A stretch of 64,000 nucleotides of DNA from Hymenobacter sp. YC55 (GCF_029433095.1 NZ_JARNTX010000002.1:1550001-1614000); one strand, 5' to 3'. Shown: positions 15,801 to 24,855, counted from the stretch's first letter. The notes: generated by a model from the letters alone, not told the origin. Translations and numbers: made by a program.

Positions 15801-16490
15801 ATGGCACGGCGACAGGAAAAAGAATTTGTGTTGGAAGCCGTAACGGTTGAAGGCACCGACGAGCACGGGGTAGAGGCGCTAGCCATGCAAACCAACGCGG
15901 GCCTGATTACGGCCCGTTTGCACCCGGCCGGAGCGGGAGCAGCCGCAGTGGTGTGGGTGGGGGGAGCCGGCGGCGGCCTCGATGGGCCGGCGTGGGGCAT
16001 GTATCCCCGGCTGGCTGGCCAGTTAGCTGCACAAGGTATTGCCTCGCTGCGCCTGCACTACCGCAAGCCCAATTACCTCGAAGACTGCGTAGTGGACACC
16101 CTGCTTGGGGTGCAATATCTGGTGCGGCAACTCGGCTACGGGGCGGTTGCGCTGGTAGGCCACTCGTTTGGCGGAGCCGTGGTGGTGAGTGCAGGGGCGC
16201 TGAGCAATGAAGTGGTAGCCGTGGTGGCCATGAGCAGCCAAACCTACGGCACCGATCTAGCCCCGCGCGTCAGTCCCCGAGCCTTACTGGTGCTGCACGG
16301 CACTGCCGACGAAATCCTGTCGGATGCCTGCTCCCGAAGCATTTATGAGCGGGCGCAGGAACCCAAAGAAATCTTGCTATACCCTGGTTGCCGGCATGGG
16401 CTGGACGAGTGCCGCGACCAAGTAGATGCCGATGTGGTAGGGTGGCTGGTCAAGCAACTAGCTGCTGCTCGACCTGCCGAGCAAGTCTGA
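15801..16490 (+). CDS. Alpha/beta hydrolase, dienelactone hydrolase-like
   Basis: 229 residues, no signal peptide, so cytosolic. The alpha/beta-hydrolase fold is shown by the nucleophile elbow VGHSFGG, the oxyanion-side loop VWVGGAGGG, the acid in LHGTADEI and the histidine in CRHGLDEC. A small esterase or thioesterase with unknown substrate is the safest description. The start at the ATG at 15801 opens directly with a basic stretch (MARRQEKEF). Its 3' end faces the YetF-like gene, with only 11 bp between stops. Confidence 0.85.
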   Translation: MARRQEKEFVLEAVTVEGTDEHGVEALAMQTNAGLITARLHPAGAGAAAVVWVGGAGGGLDGPAWGMYPRLAGQLAAQGIASLRLHYRKPNYLEDCVVDTLLGVQYLVRQLGYGAVALVGHSFGGAVVVSAGALSNEVVAVVAMSSQTYGTDLAPRVSPRALLVLHGTADEILSDACSRSIYERAQEPKEILLYPGCRHGLDECRDQVDADVVGWLVKQLAAARPAEQV

Positions 16491-16501
16491 TGGGTTACAC
16501 A

Positions 16502-17212
16502 TTAGGCCGTGCGTTTGGTAGTACATACTGCCAACCATGTATCGCTGTGGCAAACGGTGCATTGGGCGGTGCCGTGGGGTAACTCTTGCACGTGGCCGCA
16601 AAAGGTGCAGGCATGCGGGCCGGCTTTTTCAATTTGGCGAGGCGGATGCTTCAACCCCTCGGGCCAAATGGGCAAGCCGGGTCGGACTTCGGCATCTTCG
16701 AAAAAGAAAGCGCTGAGATTGCCTGTGGCTTCGATATAGGCTCGGCGTACTTGACCGAGGTGTTCTACCTGGTGCTGCCGCAACTCGCCAAAGAGCTCTT
16801 TCTGCGTGAGCTTCTGCTTATTAAAATTGGCTAGGTTAATCTCGCCATTTTCTACTAGCAGCACGGGCGCGCCTTCCAGCCAGTCACTGAAGCCAGGGTA
16901 TTTCTCGGTGAGCCGGTTGAAAACCAAATAAAGCGCCGACACCATCACAAACACCACCAATACGTGCAGCATCGGCACGTCGTCGTAGAACATGGCATCA
17001 CCAGCGGCCGACCCCAAAGCTAGAATAATGCTCAACTCGAAGATGGACAGTTGCCGTACTCCGCGCCGCCCGGTTACGCGCAATGCGCCGAGTACCAGCA
17101 GGTAGGTTAGCAGGCAGCGCAGCGCTATTTCCAGTAGATAGAGCGGCGGCGCCTTATCCGAGAGCAAAAATCTATTCCAATCGAAGGGTTCAATAAAAGC
17201 TGCAAGAAGCAT
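16502..17212 (-). CDS. YetF/DUF421 membrane protein with C-terminal zinc-ribbon-like tail
   Basis: 236 residues. Three membrane helices (about 27-45, 57-75 and 80-100) precede the cytosolic YetF domain, which includes the family words LSIFELSIILALGSAAGD and GAPVLLVENGEI. DUF421/YetF proteins are widespread and are linked to membrane or spore stress in Bacillus; the exact function is unknown. Unusually, the last 45 residues hold CTFCGHV and CTVCHSD, two Cys-x2-Cys knuckles spaced like a rubredoxin-type or zinc-ribbon metal site. I see no neighbour that explains it. Confidence 0.88.
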   Translation of the reverse strand: MLLAAFIEPFDWNRFLLSDKAPPLYLLEIALRCLLTYLLVLGALRVTGRRGVRQLSIFELSIILALGSAAGDAMFYDDVPMLHVLVVFVMVSALYLVFNRLTEKYPGFSDWLEGAPVLLVENGEINLANFNKQKLTQKELFGELRQHQVEHLGQVRRAYIEATGNLSAFFFEDAEVRPGLPIWPEGLKHPPRQIEKAGPHACTFCGHVQELPHGTAQCTVCHSDTWLAVCTTKRTA

Positions 17213-17331
17213 AGGTAGACAGGCCAGAAAGTGAAAAGCGCAAAAGCGCAGGTCTTCCTAACGCAATACCCTACTGTTCTGTTTGGTACTTGTTGAGCTA
17301 GAAGCGCACCGCCCTTGGCGGGGTTGCTGCC

Positions 17332-17805
17332 CTACAGCTCAATCATGGGCAGTATCATGTGCTGTGTGGTAACCGTGAAGCCTTGGGCCGCCCAAAATTG
17401 CTGCGCTGCCGGGTTAGCTACGGCTACTTGCAATTCGAGGTGGTCGGCTCCTTGCACGGTAAGCCAGGCTTTGGCCGAATTGAAGAGCGCCCGGCCCATG
17501 CCCTGCCGCCGGTGTGCTTCCTCTACAATGGTTTCGGCAATGTAGCCACGGCGGTGGAAGTGCATGCCCCGGCTCCCAATCTGGTAGGTGGCCACCAGCA
17601 AGCCCGCTAGCCCACCCGGTTTTTCTACCACAAAAATGCGAGTATAGGCCTCGTAAAGCCGGTCGCGCAGCAGGCGCCGCAATTCCGCTTTGGCGGCCCG
17701 ATAGTAACCAAAGACGGGGTGGTAGGCTTGGTGCATTTCCATCAGTTCGCACCACAGCCGGTACAACTCGTCGAGGTCTTGGGAAGTAGCTTCGCGGATG
17801 ATCAT
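17332..17805 (-). CDS. GNAT-family N-acetyltransferase
   Basis: 157 residues of the Gcn5-related acetyltransferase fold. Beta-4/alpha-3, which binds acetyl-CoA, is seen as YIAETIVEEAHRRQGMGRAL, with the RRQGMG pyrophosphate loop. The end NPAAQQFWAAQGF is the standard beta-6/alpha-4 region. The substrate (small amine or protein N-terminus) cannot be told. It is a monocistronic gene with about 265 bp of empty sequence upstream. Confidence 0.9.
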   Translation of the reverse strand: MIIREATSQDLDELYRLWCELMEMHQAYHPVFGYYRAAKAELRRLLRDRLYEAYTRIFVVEKPGGLAGLLVATYQIGSRGMHFHRRGYIAETIVEEAHRRQGMGRALFNSAKAWLTVQGADHLELQVAVANPAAQQFWAAQGFTVTTQHMILPMIEL

Positions 17806-17992
17806 ACAAGGGTGAACGAGGACGGGCCTACAAAGGCAAACAAGTGAAAGTAGGGCCGCAAACGCTAGTTCGCAAACTGCCGACGGGTCAAGTATGAAAG
17901 ATATCTGTAGGTATCCAGCAATACATCAGAGTATTACGAAGGTTTGTAAATCTTAAAAGCCTGCTGCAGAGCTTCAAACTCTGGTACCAAAA

Positions 17993-18022
17993 ACGCCAGT
18001 GCCTTGCGTAAGACACTGGCGT
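17993..18022 (-). terminator. Hairpin after aldo/keto reductase gene
   Basis: Arms 17993-18005 and 18010-18022 pair over 13 bp with one mismatch (ACGCCAGTGCCTT). It is preceded on the plus strand by AAAA, giving U residues on the minus transcript. Position fits termination of the aldo/keto reductase mRNA. Confidence 0.65.
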
Positions 18023-18070
18023 CAAGAAAGACTAAGAAGGCTGCCCTTTGGCTAGCACTTCATGCAGCGG

Positions 18071-19021
18071 TTAGGAACTAGCTTCACCTAGCTCCTGCAA
18101 ATCCTGAGCATTTAGTTGCAGTTCGGTGGCTTTCAGGAGTTCTGTCACTTGCTCGACGCTAGTGGCGCTGGCAATAGGAGCCGTCAGGCCGGGTTGGGCC
18201 ATTATCCAAGCCAAGGCCACCTGGGCCGGTGTGGCTTGCTGGCGAGCCGCTACTGCGTCGAGGGCGCGCAGGATAGTAAGGCCTTTTTCATTGAGGTATT
18301 TCTGACCCACTCCGCCGCCCCGGGCGCTCTTCTGAAGGTCGGCTTCCGAGCGGTATTTGCCGGTGAGAAAGCCGGCCGCCAGTCCGTAATACGGTATCAC
18401 GCCGATGTGGTGCTCTTGGAGCAACGGCAGTAGCTGCTGCTCGAATTCCGCTCGGTCGTAAAGGTTGTAGAGCGGCTGTAGCGACTCGTAGCGTGGGAAA
18501 CCATGCGCAGCACTAGCTTCCACTGATTCGCGCAGGCGCTCGGCCGTGAAGTTGGAAGCTCCAATAGCGCGTACTTTTCCTTGTTTCACTAGCTGCGCAT
18601 ACGCTTCTAGGGTTTCCTCTACGGGCACGGTCGGGTCGTCTTTGTGCGACTGGTAGAGGTCGATATAGTCGGTTTGGAGGCGCTTCAGGGAGTTTTCTAC
18701 GGCCCGCAAAATGTAGTTTTTGGCAAGACCTTTGTTTTCGGGATTCACTTCCCACCCTACTTTGGTGGCAATTACCACGTCGTCGCGGCGGCCGCGCTGC
18801 TTGAGCCACTTGCCGATGATGGTTTCCGATTCGCCGCCTTGATGGCCGGGTACCCACACGGAGTAGCCATCGGCGGTATCAATGGCGTTGCCGCCACCTG
18901 CCACGAAGGCATCTAAAATCTGAAAAGAAGTGGCTTCGTCGGCCGTCCAGCCAAAGACGTTGCCGCCCAATACGAGCGGCGCAATATGGAGGCCAGAGCG
19001 GCCTAGTTCACGATGTTGCAT
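18071..19021 (-). CDS. Aldo/keto reductase
   Basis: NADPH-dependent reduction of aldehydes or ketones. From the ATG at 19021 the product is 316 residues and begins MQHRELGRSGLHIAPLVLGG, the usual start of this family; an upstream in-frame ATG at 19048 adds nine residues with no support. The catalytic tetrad is visible as Asp and Tyr in NAIDTADGYS, Lys in VIATKVGW and His in DLYQSHKDD. The C-terminal ALAWIMAQPGLTAPIASAT forms the cofactor-phosphate region. The pattern resembles YajO/Tas-type enzymes. It is a single gene with its own terminator. Confidence 0.92.
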   Translation of the reverse strand: MQHRELGRSGLHIAPLVLGGNVFGWTADEATSFQILDAFVAGGGNAIDTADGYSVWVPGHQGGESETIIGKWLKQRGRRDDVVIATKVGWEVNPENKGLAKNYILRAVENSLKRLQTDYIDLYQSHKDDPTVPVEETLEAYAQLVKQGKVRAIGASNFTAERLRESVEASAAHGFPRYESLQPLYNLYDRAEFEQQLLPLLQEHHIGVIPYYGLAAGFLTGKYRSEADLQKSARGGGVGQKYLNEKGLTILRALDAVAARQQATPAQVALAWIMAQPGLTAPIASATSVEQVTELLKATELQLNAQDLQELGEASS

Positions 19022-19114
19022 ATCGGTAGAATGAATAAGGCCACTCACACGAGCAGCCAGAACACGCTATCAAACTGCAAATCCGGAATTGGGTTCTAAA
19101 ATTCTATAAGTAAA

Positions 19115-19162
19115 CAGCCCTGGCAGCGGGAGTTAGTACTTCACTCCTCGCTACCAGGGCTG
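19115..19162. terminator. Hairpin after the 96-residue hypothetical gene
   Basis: Arms starting CAGCCCTGGCAGCGGGAGT (19115-19133) and ending at 19162 pair with one bulge and one mismatch around a 9-nt loop. It lies 20 bp beyond the stop codon at 19183 on the minus strand. Confidence 0.6.
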
Positions 19163-19182
19163 CATGTTATGAGGCTTATGCT

Positions 19183-19473
19183 TTAGGGTTTGCGGTCCTG
19201 CTGCCGATTGATAATGCTAGGCTCTAAAGGCAAATCTAGTTGTAGAAGGTAAGGCTCAAGGCAGCGCTGATTGGTGAACGTGCGAAAGAAGTCTAGCTCT
19301 GGGCAAGTCTGCTCCATCCATAGCTCACAGTAATAAGTGCCCATATAGTAGAGGTTGATGCTGTAGTTGCCTTCTGGCCGACCAGCTAAGTAGGTTCCAT
19401 GGCTAAACAAGTAGCCACATTGCTCCTCAGGCGGTAACGTGAGAAATTCGTGGTGAGTTAGTTTCATGGTCAA
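19183..19473 (-). CDS. Small hypothetical protein
   Basis: 96 residues, no signal peptide or membrane helix. It is rich in aromatic residues and Leu, with GNYSINLYYMGTYYCELWME in the middle. No family is recognised. An alternative start two codons in (MKLTHHEF) is possible. Support comes from the terminator hairpin right after it, the 5' isolated position and codon use like that of its neighbours, rather than from homology. Confidence 0.6.
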   Translation of the reverse strand: MTMKLTHHEFLTLPPEEQCGYLFSHGTYLAGRPEGNYSINLYYMGTYYCELWMEQTCPELDFFRTFTNQRCLEPYLLQLDLPLEPSIINRQQDRKP

Positions 19474-19821
19474 GAGAATTGGAGTGCGCTACTCTTCCTG
19501 CATTCTTCGTACCACGTAGTAATAATTCTGTAACATAAAGCTGAAAACTATGGCTAAGTCATTTTAATCAGCGTGTTATGTTTTGTATATTCCTTATGTC
19601 TGCAAAAGCTGAAAATTTCAATTCGGGAAAAAATCTAGGATCGGGATTCTCATTCTGAAATTGCACTCATCAACAGAGGTTTGAACTTAGCTAGGAAAGT
19701 ACTTTCTCTTGAGTGAAAGATACGGTCGTGCCCACGGCTGAAGCAGGGAGAGCAGGCCTAAGGAAAGAAAAAAGTGAGCAGCTAGCTTTTAACTTGCTGC
19801 CCCTTCATCCTCCTGTTTGCT
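19474..19821. other. Divergent AT-rich intergenic region
   Basis: No gene is supported. The centre (about 19530-19680) is AT-rich and contains TTTG words (for example in GTTATGTTTTGTATATTCC), a plausible setting for Bacteroidota promoters of the beta-lactamase and of the small gene on the other strand. I cannot assign exact -33/-7 boxes. Confidence 0.45.
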
Positions 19822-20652
19822 ATGCGGTTCCTATTCCTGATTTCGCTGCTTCTGCTCTGGATACAACCAGCCCCCGCGCCATCAATAGTGGAGCGGAACT
19901 TCCAGAAGCATTTCAGCCAATACGGTCTGCAAGGATCCTTTTTGCTGTATGATGAGCAAGCTGCCCGCTTCACCGCCTATGACCTGAAGCGCTGCCGCCA
20001 AGGGTTCCTGCCCGCCTCCACCTTCAAGATTCCCAACACCATCATCGGCTTGGAAACTGGTGTAATTCAAGATACCAGCCAGATCATGAAATGGGACGGC
20101 CAGAAACGGAGCTTTCCGCAGTGGAACCAAGACATGACGCTGGCCCAGGCGCTGCGCGTTTCCTGCGTACCGTGCTACCAGCAGATAGCGCGTGGCGTGG
20201 GCGCCAAACGCTACAACGAAAAGCTGTCCAACTTGCGGTTCGGTGCAATGCGGGTAACGGAGGCTACCGTCGACAGCTTCTGGCTCACGGGCTCTTCGCG
20301 CATCACCCAGTTTCAGCAAATTGATTTCCTGCGGCGCCTGTATGCCAACCAGCTGCCTGCCACGCGTGAACATCAGCAGACAACCAAAGCCCTGCTTGAA
20401 CTCCGCCGCACGGCTGGCTACCGCCTCTACGGCAAAACCGGCTGGACTGGGAGGGCAGTTGGCCTGGCTGCCCCCATCGACAATGGTTGGTTTGTGGGCT
20501 GGCTGGAGCGCACCGATGGCCGCACGTTCTACTTCGCCCTCAATGCCGAGCCCCAACCCGGCCGTACCGTTGCCGATACCAAGTTCATTCCGGGCCGCCG
20601 GGCGATTACCGAGGATATCTTGGCGGAACTGCAACTACTGTCGCCGCAATAG
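19822..20652 (+). CDS. Class D (OXA-type) beta-lactamase family protein
   Basis: 276 residues with a signal peptide (about 1-20). The serine box is PASTFKIPN (Ser66, Lys69), the second box SCV (114-116) and the third KTG (205-207) in YGKTGWTG. The region FWLTG near 153-157 matches the conserved Trp of class D enzymes. The tyrosine box, normally YGN, reads FGA (140-142) here. The closest relatives should be chromosomal class D enzymes of Bacteroidota. Hydrolysis of beta-lactams is likely but not certain given the changed box; a sensor or wall-enzyme role is the alternative. It stands alone, without a BlaR-like regulator. Confidence 0.88.
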   Translation: MRFLFLISLLLLWIQPAPAPSIVERNFQKHFSQYGLQGSFLLYDEQAARFTAYDLKRCRQGFLPASTFKIPNTIIGLETGVIQDTSQIMKWDGQKRSFPQWNQDMTLAQALRVSCVPCYQQIARGVGAKRYNEKLSNLRFGAMRVTEATVDSFWLTGSSRITQFQQIDFLRRLYANQLPATREHQQTTKALLELRRTAGYRLYGKTGWTGRAVGLAAPIDNGWFVGWLERTDGRTFYFALNAEPQPGRTVADTKFIPGRRAITEDILAELQLLSPQ

Positions 20653-20656
20653 TTGC

Positions 20657-22003
20657 CTACACCCGCTCTAGCACCCGCCAGCCGTGGGGCGAAACCGATA
20701 GCTCAGATCCGGCTTGCAGTTCTAGTTTTTCGCCGCTGAACACGTCGTAGTAGATACCTGCAGCTTCAGCAGGTAGCGTCAGCTGCTGTGGCGTGGCGGC
20801 TATATTGATGGCAGCAAGCACAGCCGCCTCCTCGTGGCGGCGAATGAAGGCGTACACGTCGGGGGCGGAGGGCAGGCGCTCGAAGCGGCTTTCTAAGACG
20901 CCGTTGTGCAGGGCGGGGTGGCGCTTGTTGAGTTGCAGCAGCTTGGTGTAAAAGTCCTGTAGTGGGTAGTCTTGCCAGTCTATGGGGTCCCGGTCGAAGA
21001 AGGCCAGCCGTTTTTGCAGCGCCGCTTCTTGCCCGCTGTACACGAGTGGCATACCCGGCAGCAAGGCGGTCAGCACCGCGAAGGGCAGAGCGTTGGTACC
21101 TAGTCGTTCGTACTCGGTGCCATCCCAACTGTTTACATCGTGGTTGCTGGTGAAGTGCATCAGGTACACGCTCGGCGGATATTTAGCTCGCTCGGCGGCC
21201 AGGTAAACATCGATGTCGTGGAGTGGCTGCTTGCCCTCGGCAATGTGGTCGAGTAGGTAGTGCAGGCGCAAGCCAAACGTCATGTCGAAAGCGCGTTCGA
21301 GCAGACGGGTATTGCCGTCGAATTCTTCCCAGGTGAGGCCACCCGAGGGGTACAACTCGTCCCATTCAGCCAGCATGAATATGGGCTTCACTTGGTCTAA
21401 CTCCTGGCGGGCAGCATCCCAGAAATCGGTGGGCACGAGGCCGGCTACGTCGCACCGGTAGCCGTCGATGTCGGCTTCGCGCACCCAGTACAGCAGCGCA
21501 TCGGTCATGTAGCGGCGCAGGGCTGGCTGGTTGTAGTCGAGGTCGATTACATCGTGCCAGTCGGGGATGGGCGGCACAAAATTGCCGGCTGCGTCGCGGG
21601 TGTACCATTCCGGATGTTCAGCCACGAGCGGATTGTCCCAGGCGGTGTGGTTGGCTACCCAATCAATCAGCACGTAGAGGCCAAGTTCGTGGGCGGCTTG
21701 CACAAGGTGACGCAAATCGTCGAGTGTGCCGAACTCCGGGTTCACGCCGTAATAGTCCTGCACGGCATACTGGCTGCCCAACGTGCCCTTGCGGTTCACG
21801 GCGCCAATCGGGTGAATCGGCATCAGCCAGATAATGCCCACGCCCATATCAGCCAAGCGCGGCAAATGCGCCTCGAAAGCTTGAAATGTGCCCTCTGGCG
21901 TATACTGGCGCAAATTTACTTCGTAGATGCTGGTATGAGTTGCCCAAGCCGGGTGCTGTACTTGGAACAGATGCGAGTCGGGGTGTAAAGCAGGATTTAA
22001 CAC
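20657..22003 (-). CDS. GH13 alpha-amylase family glycosidase
   Basis: 448 residues, no signal peptide, so probably cytosolic. The four GH13 regions are visible: VLIDWVANHT, GYRCDVAG (nucleophile Asp), MLAEWDEL (acid/base Glu) and FTSNHDVNSW (third acid). After the barrel a short beta-sandwich domain ends the chain (YYDVFSGEKLELQAGSELSV). It should cut or rearrange alpha-1,4-glucans or maltodextrins. Its neighbours do not relate to sugar use, but a glucan gene group lies 14 kb away. Stops of this gene and the beta-lactamase face each other 4 bp apart. Confidence 0.93.
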   Translation of the reverse strand: MLNPALHPDSHLFQVQHPAWATHTSIYEVNLRQYTPEGTFQAFEAHLPRLADMGVGIIWLMPIHPIGAVNRKGTLGSQYAVQDYYGVNPEFGTLDDLRHLVQAAHELGLYVLIDWVANHTAWDNPLVAEHPEWYTRDAAGNFVPPIPDWHDVIDLDYNQPALRRYMTDALLYWVREADIDGYRCDVAGLVPTDFWDAARQELDQVKPIFMLAEWDELYPSGGLTWEEFDGNTRLLERAFDMTFGLRLHYLLDHIAEGKQPLHDIDVYLAAERAKYPPSVYLMHFTSNHDVNSWDGTEYERLGTNALPFAVLTALLPGMPLVYSGQEAALQKRLAFFDRDPIDWQDYPLQDFYTKLLQLNKRHPALHNGVLESRFERLPSAPDVYAFIRRHEEAAVLAAINIAATPQQLTLPAEAAGIYYDVFSGEKLELQAGSELSVSPHGWRVLERV

Positions 22004-22124
22004 AGTGCGGAGGCTTTTTGAAACAACTAAAACTGCCTGTGCCTACGCAGAACGGGTTGCTGACAGTTGAAAGCGCTGCCGTTGATATTATCCTTTCTCC
22101 TGATGCCTAAGGAACCAGAACAGG

Positions 22125-22607
22125 TCAAAACCGGATAACGTCGGTGTCAACGGGGGTGTAGCCTAGTTGCCGGCTCATGCTAAGCAATTGGCCTTTGTGG
22201 TGAAACTCGTGCGTGACTACGTGAGTGAACAGTGCCAGCGGCGTCAGCAGTAGTGGCTCGGAGCGGCGCGAAACTGTGTATGGCTTCGCCATTTGCCACT
22301 GATCTCCGACGTAGGCGCCATACGCGGCTACCAAAGTATCCACTTCCTGATACAGTTGATGTACTGCGGCTACATCAAGAGTTGTGGCCGGGTCGAAATA
22401 GGAGCGAGGCTTGCCTTGCGCCACAACTCCTAGCCAGTGCCAATACACATTTGCTACATGCACCAGCAAGTCGCGCAGGCTGCTGTTGTTGAAAGCTGGT
22501 ACGGGAGCAATAAAGTCAGTGGGTGTCAGCGTAGCGCAGTAGTCGAGCAACGCGCCGCGGGCACTTTGCACCAAAGCATACTGAGCGAGAAGAAGGCTAG
22601 TCATCAT
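22125..22607 (-). CDS. DinB-family (DUF664-like) protein
   Basis: 160 residues forming a four-helix bundle. The three histidine metal ligands expected for DinB/YfiT-like proteins are present, in LLVHVANVYWHW and THEFHHKGQLL. Some relatives are bacillithiol- or mycothiol-type thiol transferases; others are of unknown activity. It starts at MMTSLLLAQY. No partner gene is adjacent. Confidence 0.85.
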   Translation of the reverse strand: MMTSLLLAQYALVQSARGALLDYCATLTPTDFIAPVPAFNNSSLRDLLVHVANVYWHWLGVVAQGKPRSYFDPATTLDVAAVHQLYQEVDTLVAAYGAYVGDQWQMAKPYTVSRRSEPLLLTPLALFTHVVTHEFHHKGQLLSMSRQLGYTPVDTDVIRF

Positions 22608-22673
22608 TGGCCAATAGGTTTTTCTACCATAGGATGTTCTACCATAGAAGCAGCAACTAACAAGTATTAAACT

Positions 22674-22838
22674 GTCATGCTGAGCGCAGCCGAAGCATCT
22701 CGCGTGCTGACCGTGCTGCCATTGTTATACTATTGTCATGCTGAGCGGAGTCGAAGCATCTCGCTCGAATCATTGTTAGTACCACAACGTCAGCACGCGA
22801 GATGCTTCGACTTCGCCTCCGGCTTCGCTCAGCATGAC
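22674..22838. repeat. REP-like element, two left arms and one extended right arm
   Basis: Left arms 22674-22704 and 22735-22765 are direct repeats of GTCATGCTGAGCG-AG-CGAAGCATCTCGC. The right arm 22796-22838 is their reverse complement but carries an internal expansion, CGACTTCGCCTCCGGCTTCG, instead of CGACTGCG. The same expanded right arm is found at 57131-57168. Confidence 0.85.
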
Positions 22839-22880
22839 AGGTAGTTTGGCAACCTCAGTTCGCCAGATGCTTTGGTGCCT

Positions 22881-22934
22881 GGCTTGATACCCCACATGCT
22901 CAGCTACCACGCTGATCATGTGGGGTATCAAGCC
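22881..22934 (-). terminator. Perfect 18-bp hairpin after DUF885 gene
   Basis: GGCTTGATACCCCACATG at 22881-22898 pairs perfectly with 22917-22934 around an 18-nt loop. It starts 13 bp past the stop of the minus-strand peptidase gene. No long U tract follows, so it may be a stability hairpin rather than a full intrinsic terminator. Confidence 0.6.
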
Positions 22935-22946
22935 GAACTTTTAAGT

Positions 22947-24773
22947 TTACTTCTGCCGAGCGGCCCAGGCGTCCATTTTGCGTTCTAGTACGGCTAGGGG
23001 CATGCTGCCACCGGCTAATACTTCGTCGTGGAAGGCGCGGAGGTCGAACTTGGAGCCTAGCTGTTTGGCGTACCGGTCGCGCAGTTCGCGCAGCTTGAGG
23101 GCGCCCGTTTTGTAGGCTAGCGCTTGCCCAGGAATGGCCATGTAGCGTTCAATTTCGGCGGTGGCACCTTGCTCGCTGATGGGTTCGTTGTCCATCATGT
23201 ACTTGATGGCTTCTTCGCGGGTCATGTTTTTAGAGTGCATACCCACGTCTACTACCAAGCGAATAGCGCGGTGAATTTCGTCACCCAAGGCACCAATTTT
23301 CTGGTAGGGGTCCGCGTAAAGGCCTAGCTCCGGCCCCAGGCTTTCACAGTACAAGGCCCACCCTTCACTGAAGGCCGGATAGGAGGCGAAGCGGCGGAAT
23401 TTGGGCAAGCCCGTGTTTTCCTGCTGCAACGACAACTGGTAGTGATGGCCCGGAATGGCTTCGTGCGCAAACAACGACTCCATGCCCGACGTGGTATTGA
23501 ACTTGGTGGCATCGAGAATGGGCACGTAGAAAATGCCGGGCCGCGAGCCGTCGGGGGTGCCGCGGTTGTACTCGGCCGAGGCGGTAGCGGCCCGGAACGC
23601 TTCAGTCTGGCGAATCTCGAATGGCGACTTCGGCGTGCGGCCAAACAGCTTGGGCAGGTTGGGCGTGATGCGGGCCTGGATGGCGCGGAAGGCGTTAAGC
23701 ACGTCTTCGGGTGTTTTGTAAGGCGTAAACTTTGGCTCGGAATTCAAGTAGGTGAAGAAGGCCGGTAAGTCGCCTTGAAAAGCCACTTGCTTCTTTACCG
23801 CTTCCATCTCGGTTCGAATGCGCTTTACCTCGCTCAGGCCAGTTTGGTAGATGGCGTCGGGGGCGCGGTCGGTGGTGGTCATCAGCCGCACGTTGTAGGC
23901 ATACATTTCGGTGCCGCCGGGCACAGCAGCCAGGCCGGTGCTGGTGCGGGCTTTGGGTAGGTACTCGGTTTGTAGAAAGTCGGCCAGCTTGCGGTAGGTG
24001 GGTACCAGTTGGGTAAGAATGGCCTGCTGATACGCGGCCGTCAGGCGGGTTTTGTCGGCTTCCGAGAAGCTGGCCGGCATCCGCGTGATAGGACCGTAGA
24101 ACAGGCTCTTACTGGCATCAGTGGTGATCTGGGCTTGTAGCTGCGGCACCATTTTCAGCACCAGGGCCCGCGGCAGCACGACGCCCGCCTTCATGCCCTG
24201 CCGGAAGTTGCTAACGGCCGAGTCGGCCCACACCGGAAACTGCCCGATACGCTTCAGCCAATCGTCGTAGTCTTTCACGGTTTTGAAGGGCTGCGCGCCG
24301 GTGCCCGCGCCCAACTGACCGAGCGTATTAGGCAAGCTATAGAACTGCGCAAACGGCATCATCCAGCTGTTCAGCTTCAACCCATTGAGCCGGCTTTCCA
24401 TTTCGTACTGGAAGATGTCGTAGCTCACTTGATCCTCAGCCGACAACTTGCTTCGGTTGAACTGCTTGAGCGACGTTAAGTACTGCTGGTAAAACTGCTG
24501 TTGTTGCTGCCGGAAAGCGCGGGTTTGGTCGTTGGGTAGCTGGTCGTTGTAGCGGTTGTCGCCCTGGCTGGTGGCGTTGAGCGGAAACAGCTTGGCGCGG
24601 TCTTCCCAGTAGGTGTCGAAGAGCTTGGCTAGGGGCGCCGAGGCCGTAGTAGAAGCGGCGGCTGTCGTGGCAGTGGCTTTAGCGGCTGGCGCAGGTTTTT
24701 TCGTTGACTGTGCTGTAGCTAATCCGGCGGGCAGCCACAAGGCAGCGAGCAGGGCAAAGGAGGTTGTTTTCAT
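22947..24773 (-). CDS. DUF885 family protein, probable metallopeptidase
   Basis: 608 residues from the ATG at 24773, which opens a classic signal peptide (MKTTSFALLAALWLPAG to AQS); an in-frame ATG at 24851 would put 26 polar residues in front and is unlikely. An Ala/Thr-rich linker leads to the DUF885 domain. The zinc-site motif is FAHEAIPGHHYQ (HExxPGHH), characteristic of DUF885, and a distal Glu is expected in PAFSEGWALYCE. It should be a periplasmic or surface protein acting on peptides. The gene stands alone. Confidence 0.9.
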   Translation of the reverse strand: MKTTSFALLAALWLPAGLATAQSTKKPAPAAKATATTAAASTTASAPLAKLFDTYWEDRAKLFPLNATSQGDNRYNDQLPNDQTRAFRQQQQQFYQQYLTSLKQFNRSKLSAEDQVSYDIFQYEMESRLNGLKLNSWMMPFAQFYSLPNTLGQLGAGTGAQPFKTVKDYDDWLKRIGQFPVWADSAVSNFRQGMKAGVVLPRALVLKMVPQLQAQITTDASKSLFYGPITRMPASFSEADKTRLTAAYQQAILTQLVPTYRKLADFLQTEYLPKARTSTGLAAVPGGTEMYAYNVRLMTTTDRAPDAIYQTGLSEVKRIRTEMEAVKKQVAFQGDLPAFFTYLNSEPKFTPYKTPEDVLNAFRAIQARITPNLPKLFGRTPKSPFEIRQTEAFRAATASAEYNRGTPDGSRPGIFYVPILDATKFNTTSGMESLFAHEAIPGHHYQLSLQQENTGLPKFRRFASYPAFSEGWALYCESLGPELGLYADPYQKIGALGDEIHRAIRLVVDVGMHSKNMTREEAIKYMMDNEPISEQGATAEIERYMAIPGQALAYKTGALKLRELRDRYAKQLGSKFDLRAFHDEVLAGGSMPLAVLERKMDAWAARQK

Positions 24774-24855
24774 TGGTTGGGCGCGTGCAAATGAGGAAAG
24801 CAAGCTACGCCTTTCAGGGCAACGGCGGAAAACAGTCACTGGATTTTCCAACTAA

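Larger units (their letters stand above)
22608..22946. other. Intergenic region with REP-like repeats and a hairpin
   Basis: No gene is supported. It holds the largest copy of the repeat family in the window (22674-22838) and an 18-bp perfect hairpin (22881-22934). Peptides read from the repeats are spurious. Confidence 0.75.
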
